A stretch of DNA of 64,000 nt from Cytophagaceae bacterium (GCA_027488865.1 JAIYAU010000025.1:192359-256358), one strand, 5' to 3'. Positions 1-10,115 are shown, counted from the stretch's first letter. Numbers and translations: made by a program. Notes: generated by a model not told the origin, from the letters alone.

Positions 1-1089
1 AAAGAATTTTTAGAACTCAAAAAAAACTATCCTAAAATTAACATTGCAGTTAATTTTACATTAACGTTTTCGGTTTTGTTTTTTATAATTAGAATCTTCT
101 TTCTCAACTTAGATTGGCATTTCCCTTTTTATTTACTCCCATTTTTAGTGATTTATATAGGTGCACTTTATATAATGCGGGCTGGCCAACGAACAGTTCG
201 TTTCTTTCTTGTGGCTTACACTTTTATGCTACTTGGTATTATACTACTTATTTTGCGTCTTAATAATATCATGATTTTAGGGAGCAGTATTATAACTGTT
301 TATTCATTTAATATTGGTCTAGTGTTGGAGGTAGTAATTTTGTCTTACGCACTAAGTGATAGAATAGGCATCATAAAACAAGAACGAGAAGAAGCATTAA
401 AACAAGAAAAAATTGCTCAAAAACAAATGATAGAGCAACTCACTTTAAATGAAAAACTCAAAGATAATCTAAATAAAGAGTTGGAAGCCAAAGTATTAGA
501 AAGAACCTTAGAACTGAAAGAAAAAAATGAGGAAATTGCTACTGCTTTTGATAAACTAAATGAACAATCGGCAGAAATTGCCAGAATAAATGCTTTACTC
601 AACAAAGAGAATGTAGCGCTTCAACATGATGTACAAGAAATATCAAAGGCAAGAGTGCTCATGCAGGATATTGATGTAGAGGAGTTTAGCAAAATTTTTC
701 CTGATAAAGAAACTTGTTACTTATTTCTGTCTGATTTAAAATGGAAAAACGGTTACACTTGTATCAAATGCGCTAACAATAAATTTTGTGATGGTAGAGA
801 TTACCTTTCTAAAAGATGTACCAAATGTAGGCACGATGAATCGCCTACAGCCAATACCATCTTTCATAAACTAAAATTTCCTGTTACCAAGGCCTTTTAT
901 ATGTTATATCTTATATATGCCACCAAAGAAAAAATTACCACTGTGCAACTGTCTGAAATACTGGAGTTAAGACAAAGCACATGCTGGAGTTTTAATAAAA
1001 AGATTAATGATGTAATAGAAAGAAAACGAAAAAACAAAGAAGAATTGGATGGATGGAGTAGTTTAATTCTGGAGACTACAGAAGACTAG
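1..1089 (+). CDS. 7TM receptor-like membrane protein fused to coiled coil and IS1595-type zinc ribbon (5' end outside window)
   Basis: The reading frame is open to the left edge, so the gene starts upstream. The visible 363 codons begin with hydrophobic segments resembling the end of a 7TMR-DISM receptor (through about residue 120). A long charged coiled coil follows (about 120-220; ERTLELKEKNEEI is typical of the linker that leads to kinase or cyclase domains in this family). No kinase follows. Instead there is a zinc ribbon with two Cys pairs (CIKC and CTKC, about residues 255-280), then a segment like ANTIFHKLKFPVTKAFYMLYL and a helix-turn-helix-like tail. That order matches the N-terminal region of IS1595 transposases without the DDE catalytic domain. 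I infer a membrane-anchored sensor whose output is a DNA-binding module taken from a transposase. The fold assignments come from pattern recognition only. Confidence 0.7.
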   Translation, partial: KEFLELKKNYPKINIAVNFTLTFSVLFFIIRIFFLNLDWHFPFYLLPFLVIYIGALYIMRAGQRTVRFFLVAYTFMLLGIILLILRLNNIMILGSSIITVYSFNIGLVLEVVILSYALSDRIGIIKQEREEALKQEKIAQKQMIEQLTLNEKLKDNLNKELEAKVLERTLELKEKNEEIATAFDKLNEQSAEIARINALLNKENVALQHDVQEISKARVLMQDIDVEEFSKIFPDKETCYLFLSDLKWKNGYTCIKCANNKFCDGRDYLSKRCTKCRHDESPTANTIFHKLKFPVTKAFYMLYLIYATKEKITTVQLSEILELRQSTCWSFNKKINDVIERKRKNKEELDGWSSLILETTED

Positions 1090-1145
1090 TGTTAGACCGT
1101 TAAGTTATATTTTATTGAAGGTTTTAAAATTCATGTTTATAAAGG

Positions 1146-3650
1146 TTATATAAAATCCACATCAATATTGATATAAACACTTTTAAAGGACTTAAGCAGC
1201 AGAAGTTCTTTAATACACTTATTAATCAAATCTTTCGCCTTGGCGATATTCACTTTGTCTCGTTCCAGTTTAATAATAATTTCTTGAATGTAATAATCTC
1301 TAATTTTGTCGATAAGTGGTGCCTCTGGCCCAAGAATTCGTTCTTTGCCCAAATTAGCTATTAATTGATTAGATAACTGCCTCGCCGCAACATCGTTGAT
1401 TATCTTATCCTTATTCTTTACTGTAATCTTTATTAATCTTGTAAACGGAGGATAAGCAAAACGTTCCCGTTCTTTAATTTCTCTATTATAAAAAGCCACA
1501 AAATCTTGCTGTTGAATTCTTTTTAGTAATGGATGATTTTTGTTTATAGTTTGGATAATTACTTGCCCTTGTACGTCTCTTCTACCAGCACGCCCACTCA
1601 CTTGGGTAACCAAATGAAAGGTTCTTTCAAAAGATCGAAAATCTGGGTAATTTATCATTTTGTCGATGTCAATCACCCCTACTAAACTCACTTTATCAAA
1701 GTCTAATCCTTTAGTAACCATTTGAGTACCAACCAAAATATCAATCTTACCTTGAGCAAACTCATTAATAATATCTGCATAGCCGTTTTTGGTGCGAGTG
1801 GTTTCAAGATCCATTCTTAACACCCTAGCTTTTGGCAAAATTAATTGTAGTTCATCCTCAATTTTCTCTGTACCAAAGCCCACTGTCTGTATTTTGGTAC
1901 TGCCGCACGTTGGACAAATTTTAGCGGCTTTTTCATGATTGCCACAATAATGACAATTCATCGAACCCTTATATTGGTGATATGTGTAACTTACATTACA
2001 AGAATTACAATAAGGTATCCAACCACAATTTTCACAACTTAAATAAGGTGAATATCCTCTTCTGTTCAGGAACAAGATGGTTTGTTCTTTTCGCTCAATT
2101 CTTAAAGTAATTTGTTGAATAAGCTCAGGTGTAAAAATTACATTAAATACATTTGAATTTTCAGGAGCTACCTTTTGTGCAAATTGAATATCTGGCAGTT
2201 GTGCAATACCATATCTTTTTGATAATGTGACCAAACCAAATTTTCCTTGTAAGGCCAAATAGTACGTTTCAACAGAAGGCGTGGCCGATCCGAGAAGTGT
2301 TTTGGCATGATGAAGCTGCGCCAACATGAGAGCACTTTCACGGGCATGGTACCTTGGTGATGGATCGTGCTGCTTGTAGCTGGTCTCATGCTCTTCGTCA
2401 ATCACGATTAGCCCAAGGTTATTAAAGGGTAAAAATATGGCCGACCTCACTCCTACCACCACTTGAAATTTACCCTCTATTAAACTTCGCCATACTTCCA
2501 CCCGTTCATTGTCTGAAAACTTGGAATGGTATATGCCCAATTTATCACCAAAAGCTACCTTAAGTCGTGATACAATTTGGGTCGTGAGGGCTATTTCTGG
2601 CAATAGGTATAATACTTGACTACCATTTTCTATATATTTAGCTATTAAGTCAATGTAAATTTCTGTTTTACCACTGCCTGTTATGCCGTGCAACAAAATG
2701 GTATCCTTCGTTTCAAATAAGTGAATAATCTGATCTCTGGCAGCAATTTGTTCTTCAGAAAGTACTAGATTATAATCTAAAACAGTATCAAATTCATCCA
2801 AACGCGAAACCAAAACTTCAAATTCCTCAAAAACACCATTTTTTACCAATGTTTGAAATGCCGAAGGACTATCTTTGGCTAATTTTGAACGTTCTAGTCC
2901 TCGTTCATTTAGCTCCAAATTACCCATTACAGGTACTTCTCTTAGGTAGGCGAGTAATACATTGGATTGTTGTGGTCGTTTTTCGAGTTTATCTAGCAGG
3001 TCATGGATAGCAGATTCCTTACAATATTCAGGTTTTAATTTTACTAATCTTTTGATTTTAGGACTATATTTCTCTTTTACTTGTTCATATAAAATAACTG
3101 CTCCTTTAGCAATCAGCGATTTTAACAAGGGCAAAATAGTTTTCTGCTTTAATAATAAAACAACATCATCATAAAGCATTGAATCTGTAGTCTTTAAAGC
3201 ATCTATCAAAACTTGTTCTTTAAGAGAAAGTAGCTCGTCGCCATAGGCGATATAAGCAGGATTATATTGTACACGGCTTTGGCTACTAATTTTAAGACCG
3301 GACGGCAAGGCTGCATTAAGCACCTCTCCTTCCATGCACATGTAATAATTGGCCAATCGTTCAAAAAACTGAAGCTGAAGATTATTAACACAGGGCACAG
3401 TGTCCATCACCTCAAGGATATATTTGGCGTCGTAACCAGCAGGTGGCTTTTGATGAATTGCAACTACAACCCCAGTGTACATTTTCTTAGGCCCAAATTG
3501 CACTACTGCCCTTGCTCCTACTTGAACTGCCTCATTTAGCTCAAAAGGTACGCGGTAAGTAAAACTTTGTAACAAGGGCAAGGGCAATAAAATATCAACA
3601 AATAAGGTCACCCGTTGGCTTTGAAATATTGGGGATTGCAACTCGATCAT
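1146..3650 (-). CDS. priA: Primosomal protein N' (PriA helicase)
   Basis: PriA reloads the replisome at stalled or recombined forks as a 3'-5' DNA helicase. The 834-residue product has the full family layout: an N-terminal DNA-binding part, Walker A GITGSGKTE near residues 322-330, the DEEH box near 418-421, a zinc-binding insert with CENC, CNSC, CHYC and CPTC pairs (about 539-582), and helicase motif GTQMVTKGLDF further on. Length is somewhat above the 730 residues of E. coli PriA, as usual for Bacteroidota. It is transcribed toward the preceding gene and is probably monocistronic; the MORN-like gene upstream on the same strand is separated by about 115 bases. Confidence 0.97.
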   Translation of the reverse strand: MIELQSPIFQSQRVTLFVDILLPLPLLQSFTYRVPFELNEAVQVGARAVVQFGPKKMYTGVVVAIHQKPPAGYDAKYILEVMDTVPCVNNLQLQFFERLANYYMCMEGEVLNAALPSGLKISSQSRVQYNPAYIAYGDELLSLKEQVLIDALKTTDSMLYDDVVLLLKQKTILPLLKSLIAKGAVILYEQVKEKYSPKIKRLVKLKPEYCKESAIHDLLDKLEKRPQQSNVLLAYLREVPVMGNLELNERGLERSKLAKDSPSAFQTLVKNGVFEEFEVLVSRLDEFDTVLDYNLVLSEEQIAARDQIIHLFETKDTILLHGITGSGKTEIYIDLIAKYIENGSQVLYLLPEIALTTQIVSRLKVAFGDKLGIYHSKFSDNERVEVWRSLIEGKFQVVVGVRSAIFLPFNNLGLIVIDEEHETSYKQHDPSPRYHARESALMLAQLHHAKTLLGSATPSVETYYLALQGKFGLVTLSKRYGIAQLPDIQFAQKVAPENSNVFNVIFTPELIQQITLRIERKEQTILFLNRRGYSPYLSCENCGWIPYCNSCNVSYTYHQYKGSMNCHYCGNHEKAAKICPTCGSTKIQTVGFGTEKIEDELQLILPKARVLRMDLETTRTKNGYADIINEFAQGKIDILVGTQMVTKGLDFDKVSLVGVIDIDKMINYPDFRSFERTFHLVTQVSGRAGRRDVQGQVIIQTINKNHPLLKRIQQQDFVAFYNREIKERERFAYPPFTRLIKITVKNKDKIINDVAARQLSNQLIANLGKERILGPEAPLIDKIRDYYIQEIIIKLERDKVNIAKAKDLINKCIKELLLLKSFKSVYINIDVDFI

Positions 3651-3764
3651 ACCCTACTAGGAAAAGTTTGTGATGGAAATGTAAAGTTTTTTGTTATTAG
3701 GACAAAAGAAATTAATCCTTTCTAAAAATAACAGTGAAAACTATAACTTATAGTTCTTTCAAAT

Positions 3765-5681
3765 CTAAAGTTCTTCATCAGTTTTATCAAAATCCTTTTC
3801 TTCAATAAACTTTCCTTCTTCATTATAAAATTTCCATTTATGCGCTATTTCATCTGCCTCATACGTACCTTCTGCTTGAAGCTTTCCGTTAAAATGGTAA
3901 AATTTCCACAGTCCTGTTCTTTGCCCTTGTTTCATTTCTCCTTCACCCGACAGCTTGCCACTTTCATGTAAATATTTCCATCGGCCATCAGTAAGTCCAT
4001 TTTTTATCATACCTTCCGCAGCCAAATAACCATTGTCGTGATAACTTAAACGGGTGCCATTTCCATTTTTAAGGGTTCCTTTGTCAAGAATTTTCCCGTC
4101 TTTGGTAAAAAAATCACCCACATTTATGAGCTTCCCTTTTTTTTTTTTTTTTTCTTGTTGCAATCGGTTATTGGTGTAAAAAGCCACCCATTTGCCGTCT
4201 TCTTTATCATTGAAATAATTGCCAACTGATTTTAAATCCCCGTTGTCATAATACTCACGCCATGTTCCTTCTTGTAAGCCAGCTGCGTAATTTCCCGCTG
4301 ATTGCACTTTACCATTGTCATAATAAATTAACCATTCCCCTTCTTCCAAACCTGCATTAAATCGACCTTCCATAGACATTCGACCATTGGCAAAATAGCT
4401 TTCCCAATATCCCTCTTTGAGGCCATCTATATAATAGCCTAAGGAAGCCAATGTGCTATCTTCATAGAATTCTTTCCATTCACCATGTTGTACCCCATAC
4501 TTATAGGCACCTTCTGCCGCTATTTGGGCATTTTCGAAATATTCATTCCAAATTCCTGTTTTTAACCCTTTGGCATAAAACCCTTCCTCCAACGGAAGCC
4601 CCGATTGGTAAAAAGTCGTCCACACACTATCTTCTTGGCCACCTTTATACCAGCCTTTCAACTTTAATTTACCAGAATCATAATATTCTTTATACCAACC
4701 TTCTAGTTTTCCTAGTTTATAATTAGCTTCACTGGCCAACACACCAAAATCGTAATATTCCCTGGCTATCCCTTCTTCTTTTCCGTTTTTATAGCTAATA
4801 TCTCCTTTGGGTATGCCAGTATCATAAAAAGATTTAGTTTTACCCTCTTTTAAACCATTTTTATAACTTACTTCTATCATCAATTTAGCATTGTCATAAT
4901 ATAGTCTTCGTGTTCCATTTCCATTTTTGAGAGTTCCTTTAAACCATATTTTACCTTTAGGATCAAGATAATCTGTAACATTTAACAATTTACCCATTTT
5001 CCAAGACTCTGTTTGTTTTGGTTTGCCATCAGGATAGGACAATTTCCATTCGCCGTCTTTTTGACCTTGTATAAACAAACCAGTTAGCTTGACGTTGCCG
5101 TTATCATGATTTTCTTGCCAAATTCCATCTAACTCTCCCTTTTTATAGCCTCCTTTGGTAAGGAGAATTTGATTATTGGCATAATATAAATAACTCCCAT
5201 CCAACGTATCACCAATAAAATTAGCCTCAGATTGCAATGTTCCATTGTCATAATATCGTTTTTGAACACCCTGTTGTCTGCCATCCAAATAATTATTTTC
5301 AACACGGAGCTGTCCATCTGTAAATTCTTTCCAAAGTCCTGTTTTAAGACCTTGTTTATAAAACCCAGTTAAAGTAACAACACCATTAGGATCATATTCT
5401 TCATATACACTATCTTCTAAGCCGTCTTTATAAAAAGCCTTGGTGGACAAGTTTCCATTACTATAATATTCTGTGTATGCACCATGCATTGTATCGAGTT
5501 TATAGCTAATTTCTCGTTCAATTAGGCTATTTTCAAAATAGAATTTCCAAACACCATTCTTTTTGTTTTCGATTAATTCCCCATCAGCCATTTTAATGGG
5601 AGTTGTATCGCTAGGTAGGCCAACTTGAGAAAAACCAACTATTTGCACTAGAAAAAATATAGTAAAAAACAGATTTTTCAT
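3765..5681 (-). CDS. Secreted MORN-like/YwqK-type repeat protein
   Basis: A signal peptide (MKNLFFTIFFLVQIVGFSQ) is followed by about 24 degenerate repeats of roughly 23 residues with the pattern G-x-W-x-x-YY-x-N-G-x-L and an alternating G-x-Y-x-x-G segment. This is the MORN_2 / YwqK-antitoxin-like repeat common in Bacteroidota exported proteins; such repeats form a beta-rich solenoid. No catalytic residues were recognised and the partner is unknown. A homopolymer of 17 A (seen as T at 4137-4153 on the + strand) encodes five consecutive lysines in frame, a likely slippage site. A weak hairpin (AACTATAA/TTATAGTT, 3736-3752) lies just after the stop. Confidence 0.85.
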   Translation of the reverse strand: MKNLFFTIFFLVQIVGFSQVGLPSDTTPIKMADGELIENKKNGVWKFYFENSLIEREISYKLDTMHGAYTEYYSNGNLSTKAFYKDGLEDSVYEEYDPNGVVTLTGFYKQGLKTGLWKEFTDGQLRVENNYLDGRQQGVQKRYYDNGTLQSEANFIGDTLDGSYLYYANNQILLTKGGYKKGELDGIWQENHDNGNVKLTGLFIQGQKDGEWKLSYPDGKPKQTESWKMGKLLNVTDYLDPKGKIWFKGTLKNGNGTRRLYYDNAKLMIEVSYKNGLKEGKTKSFYDTGIPKGDISYKNGKEEGIAREYYDFGVLASEANYKLGKLEGWYKEYYDSGKLKLKGWYKGGQEDSVWTTFYQSGLPLEEGFYAKGLKTGIWNEYFENAQIAAEGAYKYGVQHGEWKEFYEDSTLASLGYYIDGLKEGYWESYFANGRMSMEGRFNAGLEEGEWLIYYDNGKVQSAGNYAAGLQEGTWREYYDNGDLKSVGNYFNDKEDGKWVAFYTNNRLQQEKKKKKGKLINVGDFFTKDGKILDKGTLKNGNGTRLSYHDNGYLAAEGMIKNGLTDGRWKYLHESGKLSGEGEMKQGQRTGLWKFYHFNGKLQAEGTYEADEIAHKWKFYNEEGKFIEEKDFDKTDEEL

Positions 5682-5799
5682 AGTATTAAATTTAGATTTT
5701 GAAAAAGTTTCAAATATAGTAAAATACGATGAGTGTTAAAGAAATGTTAAGTTTTTGATTTGAGTTGAAATTGTTAAAATAATTGCTTTAAATTTCAAA

Positions 5800-6624
5800 A
5801 TGATTTTTAAAGCATCATTTTTTGTAATCCTCATGTTGTCTATGATGGCAATAGCTGGCAACGACAACTTACCTGTAGGTGCACGTTCTCAAGGCATGGG
5901 AAATGCCGCATTAACTGTAGCTGATGAATGGTCTATTTACAATAACGTGGCTGGTTTGGGTTATCTTGATAGCCTTTCTAGAATTGGACTTTATTATGAA
6001 CGTAGGTATCAGTTGGCTGCATTCCAACTAATGGCTATTGGCGGCGCAATTCCACTTAAATTTGGCACGTTGGGTCTTGGCCTACAAAGATTTGGTGACA
6101 ATATTTACAATGAACAAAAAATTACCTTTGGTATTGGCCACAAAATAAGAAATGTGAGCTTAGGGGTTTCTGCCAACTATTTACAGTTTAGCGCTCAAGA
6201 ACAAAATACAATAAGCAGGCTGGTACTTGAGTTTGGCGGGATAGCAGAAATAACCAAAACGCTTAGATTTTCAGGAAGTGTATACAACTGGAATCAAGCT
6301 AAACTATCTGATTATCAAAAAGAAAGAATTCCGACTATACTAAAAGCGGGATTGTCATATCGGCCAAGTAAAAAGTTGATGGTCAATGGTGAAATAGAAA
6401 AAAATGTGTATTACAAAGAAATATTTAAAGCTGGTTTGGAGTATTTTGTAATTGAAAACAAGCTATGCTTAAGAACAGGTATTTCAACATATCCATTTAT
6501 AAACGGAGGAGGAATTGGAATTAGAAAACATAATTTTAAACTAGATTATGCTTTTACTTGGCATGGTGCCCTAGGGGCTAACAATCATTTATCGTTGGCA
6601 TATCAATTTGGACCTAGAAAATAA
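5800..6624 (+). CDS. PorV/PorQ-family outer-membrane protein
   Basis: The protein has an N-terminal signal sequence ending near AIA, then the characteristic opening GARSQGMGNAALTVADEWS, in which the genome's own proteins of the PorV/PorQ and UPF0164 type carry 'G-x-x-x-x-G-x-A-x-x-A' before an N-x-A-G-L segment. The rest alternates polar and hydrophobic residues as a beta barrel would. At 274 residues it is shorter than PorV (about 390). PorV and PorQ act in type IX secretion at the outer membrane, but this paralogue's role is not established. It is followed after 10 bases by the helix-hairpin-helix barrel gene, so the two are probably co-transcribed. Confidence 0.8.
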   Translation: MIFKASFFVILMLSMMAIAGNDNLPVGARSQGMGNAALTVADEWSIYNNVAGLGYLDSLSRIGLYYERRYQLAAFQLMAIGGAIPLKFGTLGLGLQRFGDNIYNEQKITFGIGHKIRNVSLGVSANYLQFSAQEQNTISRLVLEFGGIAEITKTLRFSGSVYNWNQAKLSDYQKERIPTILKAGLSYRPSKKLMVNGEIEKNVYYKEIFKAGLEYFVIENKLCLRTGISTYPFINGGGIGIRKHNFKLDYAFTWHGALGANNHLSLAYQFGPRK

Positions 6625-6634
6625 CTACTAAAAG

Positions 6635-8764
6635 ATGCCTGTATTTTTAAAATCTACATCTTGCCTTATCCTTGTAATAGCATTAATAAGCCTATTTTTT
6701 ACCACAAAAACGCTTGCTCAAAATAATAAAAAAGAAATAGACCTTGATGAATTTGTTCAAGAGCTTTTTGCCCAGCAAGAAACCAATATTAATTATAACG
6801 ACTTGTATGAAGCTGTTTTTCAATATTATCGCAACCCTTTGGACCTTAATAAATGTGATAGACCAGAACTGTCCTCTTTATATATTCTCTCAGAACTTCA
6901 GTTAAATAGCTTTTTTAATTATACCAGCAAAAATGGTAAGCTATTGAGCATATATGAACTTCAAGCAATTCCCAATTTTGATAGAAATACCATCGAAAAG
7001 ATATTGCCATTTGTAACGGTACGAGACGACGGATTACAAACAGATACAAGAACTTTATGGCAACGCATTAAGGCTGAAAAAAACAACAGCTTAATTTTAA
7101 GACTAGAGCGCGGACTAGAGCCTAGAAAGGGCTATAGAAACGACGAAACCGTTAGTGCCTCTCAAAAATATTTTGGCAATCCATTTAAACTTTATGGTAG
7201 GTATCGTGTGCAACATTTTAAAGATTTTAGTATTGGTTTCACTTTTGAAAAAGACGCTGGTGAGGTAATAGAATGGAAGCCCAAAACTAAAACCTATGGC
7301 TTTGATTTTATTTCATTTCACTTTCAAGTGCAAAACAAAAAAAGAATTAAAAATCTAGTTATTGGAGATTATCAAATGCAGTTTGGGCAAGGTTTGGTGC
7401 TTTCTTCGGGTTTTGCCATCGGAAAAGGATCAGAAACTATCACCACCATTAGACGTAACAACCTCGGGATTAGGCCCTACACTTCTGCCTTAGAATCGGG
7501 ATTTTTTAGGGGTGCAGCACTTACTTATGAGGTACATAAAAGGATAGATGCAACGGTTTATGTTTCGAATATTACCATTGATGGCAACCTCATTGCACCA
7601 GTAGATTCTTCCGTAAGTACTGATGACTTTATAAGCAGTATTTATGCTTCTGGCCTCCACCGCACTAGCAATGAATTAAAAAACAAAAGTTCTATTATAA
7701 GGCAAGATGCTGGCTATAACTTTACATACAACTCTAAAAACAACAATTTGCAAATAGGCACCTCTTTGAGTCACACCAATTACAGAACTCAAAAAGATTA
7801 TGAACTATTATCCATTAAACGCAACCCTACTATTTATAATCAATTTGAGTTTACGGGTAGTCATAACCAATTAGCAAGTATAAATTATAGCTATAACTGG
7901 CAAAATTTCTGCTTTTTTGGCGAAAGTGCACGTTCTACAAGTGGGGGATTGGGCAATATCCATGGTTTTTTAGCCAGCCTCACCACCAAACTTGATATTT
8001 CGATGTTATATCGAAATTACCAACGAAATTTTCATACTTTCTACGGCAATGCATTTGGCGAGGCCACCAGAAATATAAATGAACGTGGCCTTTATATCGG
8101 CCTCAAGTACAGCCCTAACCGTAGGTGGAATCTAGCCTTGTATTATGATAAATTCAGCTATCCTTGGTTGTCCTTTCAGGCGGATGCTCCTACACAAGGC
8201 TATGAATATTTGGCTAGACTTACATGGAAACCTTCAAAAACTATTACCTTATATGCCCAATATCGAGAAGAAAGAAAAGACAAAAATCAAGCAGATAATA
8301 CAACACCCATTGACTTTATCACCAAAACCATACGTCAAAATTATCTATTTAACATCGACTACAACGCCGATAAAATAATTTCTTTAAAAACCAGGGCACA
8401 GTTTACCCGATATCAACAAAGTAACAACCCAACACATGGCATGGCCTTGGTACAAGATGTGAATGCCGATTTTGGTAAATTAAAGATAAGTGTACGAATG
8501 GCGGTTTTTGAAACGGATAGCTATGATACAAGGCTATATGTTTATGAAAAAGATGTATTGTATAGCTTTTCCATCCCTGCCTATTATGGCAAAGGAGTAC
8601 GAAGTTACCTATTGCTCAACTACCAACTCACCAAAAAACTTGATTGTTGGTTTAGAATCGCCCAAACAACCTACAGAAATCAAGACCAAATAAGTTCTGG
8701 CAGCGAACAAATAATCGGCAACACCGATACTGACATAAAACTTCAACTACGCATCAAATTTTAA
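6635..8764 (+). CDS. Helix-hairpin-helix domain outer-membrane beta-barrel protein
   Basis: A 29-residue signal peptide ending in LAQ leads to a short helical region with two ComEA-like helix-hairpin-helix segments (about residues 66-126: NPLDLNKCDRPELSSL and LLSIYELQAIPNFDRNTIEKI). About 580 residues of alternating aromatic/polar beta-strand pattern follow, ending in an aromatic-poor IKLQLRIKF C-terminus. The whole looks like a periplasmic DNA-binding-type domain attached to an outer-membrane barrel. Helix-hairpin-helix domains of ComEA type bind DNA during uptake, but whether this protein does so is unknown. It forms an operon with the PorV/PorQ-like gene 10 bases upstream. Confidence 0.8.
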   Translation: MPVFLKSTSCLILVIALISLFFTTKTLAQNNKKEIDLDEFVQELFAQQETNINYNDLYEAVFQYYRNPLDLNKCDRPELSSLYILSELQLNSFFNYTSKNGKLLSIYELQAIPNFDRNTIEKILPFVTVRDDGLQTDTRTLWQRIKAEKNNSLILRLERGLEPRKGYRNDETVSASQKYFGNPFKLYGRYRVQHFKDFSIGFTFEKDAGEVIEWKPKTKTYGFDFISFHFQVQNKKRIKNLVIGDYQMQFGQGLVLSSGFAIGKGSETITTIRRNNLGIRPYTSALESGFFRGAALTYEVHKRIDATVYVSNITIDGNLIAPVDSSVSTDDFISSIYASGLHRTSNELKNKSSIIRQDAGYNFTYNSKNNNLQIGTSLSHTNYRTQKDYELLSIKRNPTIYNQFEFTGSHNQLASINYSYNWQNFCFFGESARSTSGGLGNIHGFLASLTTKLDISMLYRNYQRNFHTFYGNAFGEATRNINERGLYIGLKYSPNRRWNLALYYDKFSYPWLSFQADAPTQGYEYLARLTWKPSKTITLYAQYREERKDKNQADNTTPIDFITKTIRQNYLFNIDYNADKIISLKTRAQFTRYQQSNNPTHGMALVQDVNADFGKLKISVRMAVFETDSYDTRLYVYEKDVLYSFSIPAYYGKGVRSYLLLNYQLTKKLDCWFRIAQTTYRNQDQISSGSEQIIGNTDTDIKLQLRIKF

Positions 8765-8921
8765 GATAGTTGAATGATACCATTTATTATGATATCTTTT
8801 TAGGTAGGCGTTGTTAGTTTGGCTAGATTTCTTGTTTGTTAAATTACTGCTATTTCCCCTCAATTTACAAGTCTTAAAGACCAAGGCTCAATTCACACTA
8901 GCCCTTAGCAAAGAATTGCAA

Positions 8922-9368
8922 TTAACTAAAATTCAGAATTTTCTTAATTTGTTGACATGAAGCTTCGGCGTCTCCCTGATTAATAAAAACTGCAAGTGTA
9001 TATTTTTTACCCTTAATGTTTTTAAGTATTACGGCATATTTTAGATTACCTTGATAAGACCCCAACCCAACACCTTTTATCGAGGCTTGCGTTCCATTTC
9101 TAAACGGTGAAACAAAAATGCTATCAATGCCTACAAGATTTTTAAAGCCACCTAAAGGGATAAATAAAAACCCAACACCAGAGTATATTCTTAATTTTTC
9201 AGTGTTTATCTTAATCATATCAACGAGCCCTAATATAAAAAACCCTAAGCACATAGGTATGTAAGCTTCCCAATGATCTTGTATATATCCAATTGATGAT
9301 AAAATAAGTAGAGCCCCAAAGAAGATTTGCATAAACCCTAAAGCCGTTGATTTAATTTTTGTGTACAT
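8922..9368 (-). CDS. Hypothetical small membrane protein
   Basis: I do not recognise this 148-residue protein. Two hydrophobic helices are visible near residues 10-28 and 35-55, separated by a short loop (DHWEAYIPM). The remaining soluble part is rich in strand-forming residues (LRIYSGVGFLFIPLGG, LKYAVILKNIKGKKYTLAVFI), an arrangement reminiscent of PH-like membrane-associated domains. It stands alone at the left edge of the accessory zone, convergent with the helix-hairpin-helix barrel gene. Function unknown. Confidence 0.6.
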   Translation of the reverse strand: MYTKIKSTALGFMQIFFGALLILSSIGYIQDHWEAYIPMCLGFFILGLVDMIKINTEKLRIYSGVGFLFIPLGGFKNLVGIDSIFVSPFRNGTQASIKGVGLGSYQGNLKYAVILKNIKGKKYTLAVFINQGDAEASCQQIKKILNFS

Positions 9369-9638
9369 GATCTTAAAAAGAGGGTAGTTGATTGAAACTT
9401 AGCTGGATGTTATTTACAGTAAAGTTAAGGAATTGTTGTGAAAAGCAAAACTGGAAATAACAACATCCTCTTTTGTGCCTCTTTTATCTCAATTGTTACG
9501 TTTGTATTTTAGTAACACAGTTTAAGGAAAACAGGTTTTGAAAAAAGATGGTATATGAGAGATTTATATATTTTGGATGAAATAATGATTCCCATTATGA
9601 ATAAGCTTTCATATCAAAAACTTTTTCTCATGTTAAAT

Positions 9639-10115
9639 TCAATCTTTAAATCTATCAATTCTTAAATACCAATCATTACCCAAAAGATCAAAACTTGTTT
9701 CATCTGTTTGGAACATTTCTATACCTGCAGGATCATAAATTATCTGTTCTTCTCGGTTTTTGCTTCTTTTGACAATAAAATTAATACTACCATTCTTGTA
9801 AATAGTCAAAGCTGCCCCTTGACTGAAAAGTAAATCATCAACCCACAAAGCATTTATTATTTTCATTTCTGGATCTTCTATCTTTTTTGCAATCTCACCA
9901 AAACTTTCCCTGTCCACGGTAAGCAAGACCAGGCCATCGCTACTTCCAAATTTCGCCAATGTTTCTTTATGTTTTAATAAAACATCCTTTGCCTCCATGT
10001 ACCTTGGTAATACTTTTTCATGATCAATAACTTTACAAGAAATAACAACGAGCAGATAAGCTAATAACAATGAATTAGTTAACCAATAATTTATTCCAAA
10101 TAGCTTTATCATCAT
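9639..10115 (-). CDS. Hypothetical lipoprotein
   Basis: A 158-residue product with a hydrophobic N-terminus (LLLAYLLVVISC) whose VISC resembles a lipobox, with Cys near residue 27 as the predicted lipidation site. The mature part is small, mixed alpha/beta, and has no motif I know. It is isolated: about 270 bases separate it from the next gene on one side and about 230 on the other. It could be a periplasm-facing lipoprotein of unknown role. Confidence 0.55.
   Translation of the reverse strand: MMIKLFGINYWLTNSLLLAYLLVVISCKVIDHEKVLPRYMEAKDVLLKHKETLAKFGSSDGLVLLTVDRESFGEIAKKIEDPEMKIINALWVDDLLFSQGAALTIYKNGSINFIVKRSKNREEQIIYDPAGIEMFQTDETSFDLLGNDWYLRIDRFKD

Noticed and set aside
2168..2401. Long antisense or out-of-frame ORFs inside priA and other genes
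   Set aside because: They are shadows of well-supported genes in other frames, without starts, spacing or family resemblance.
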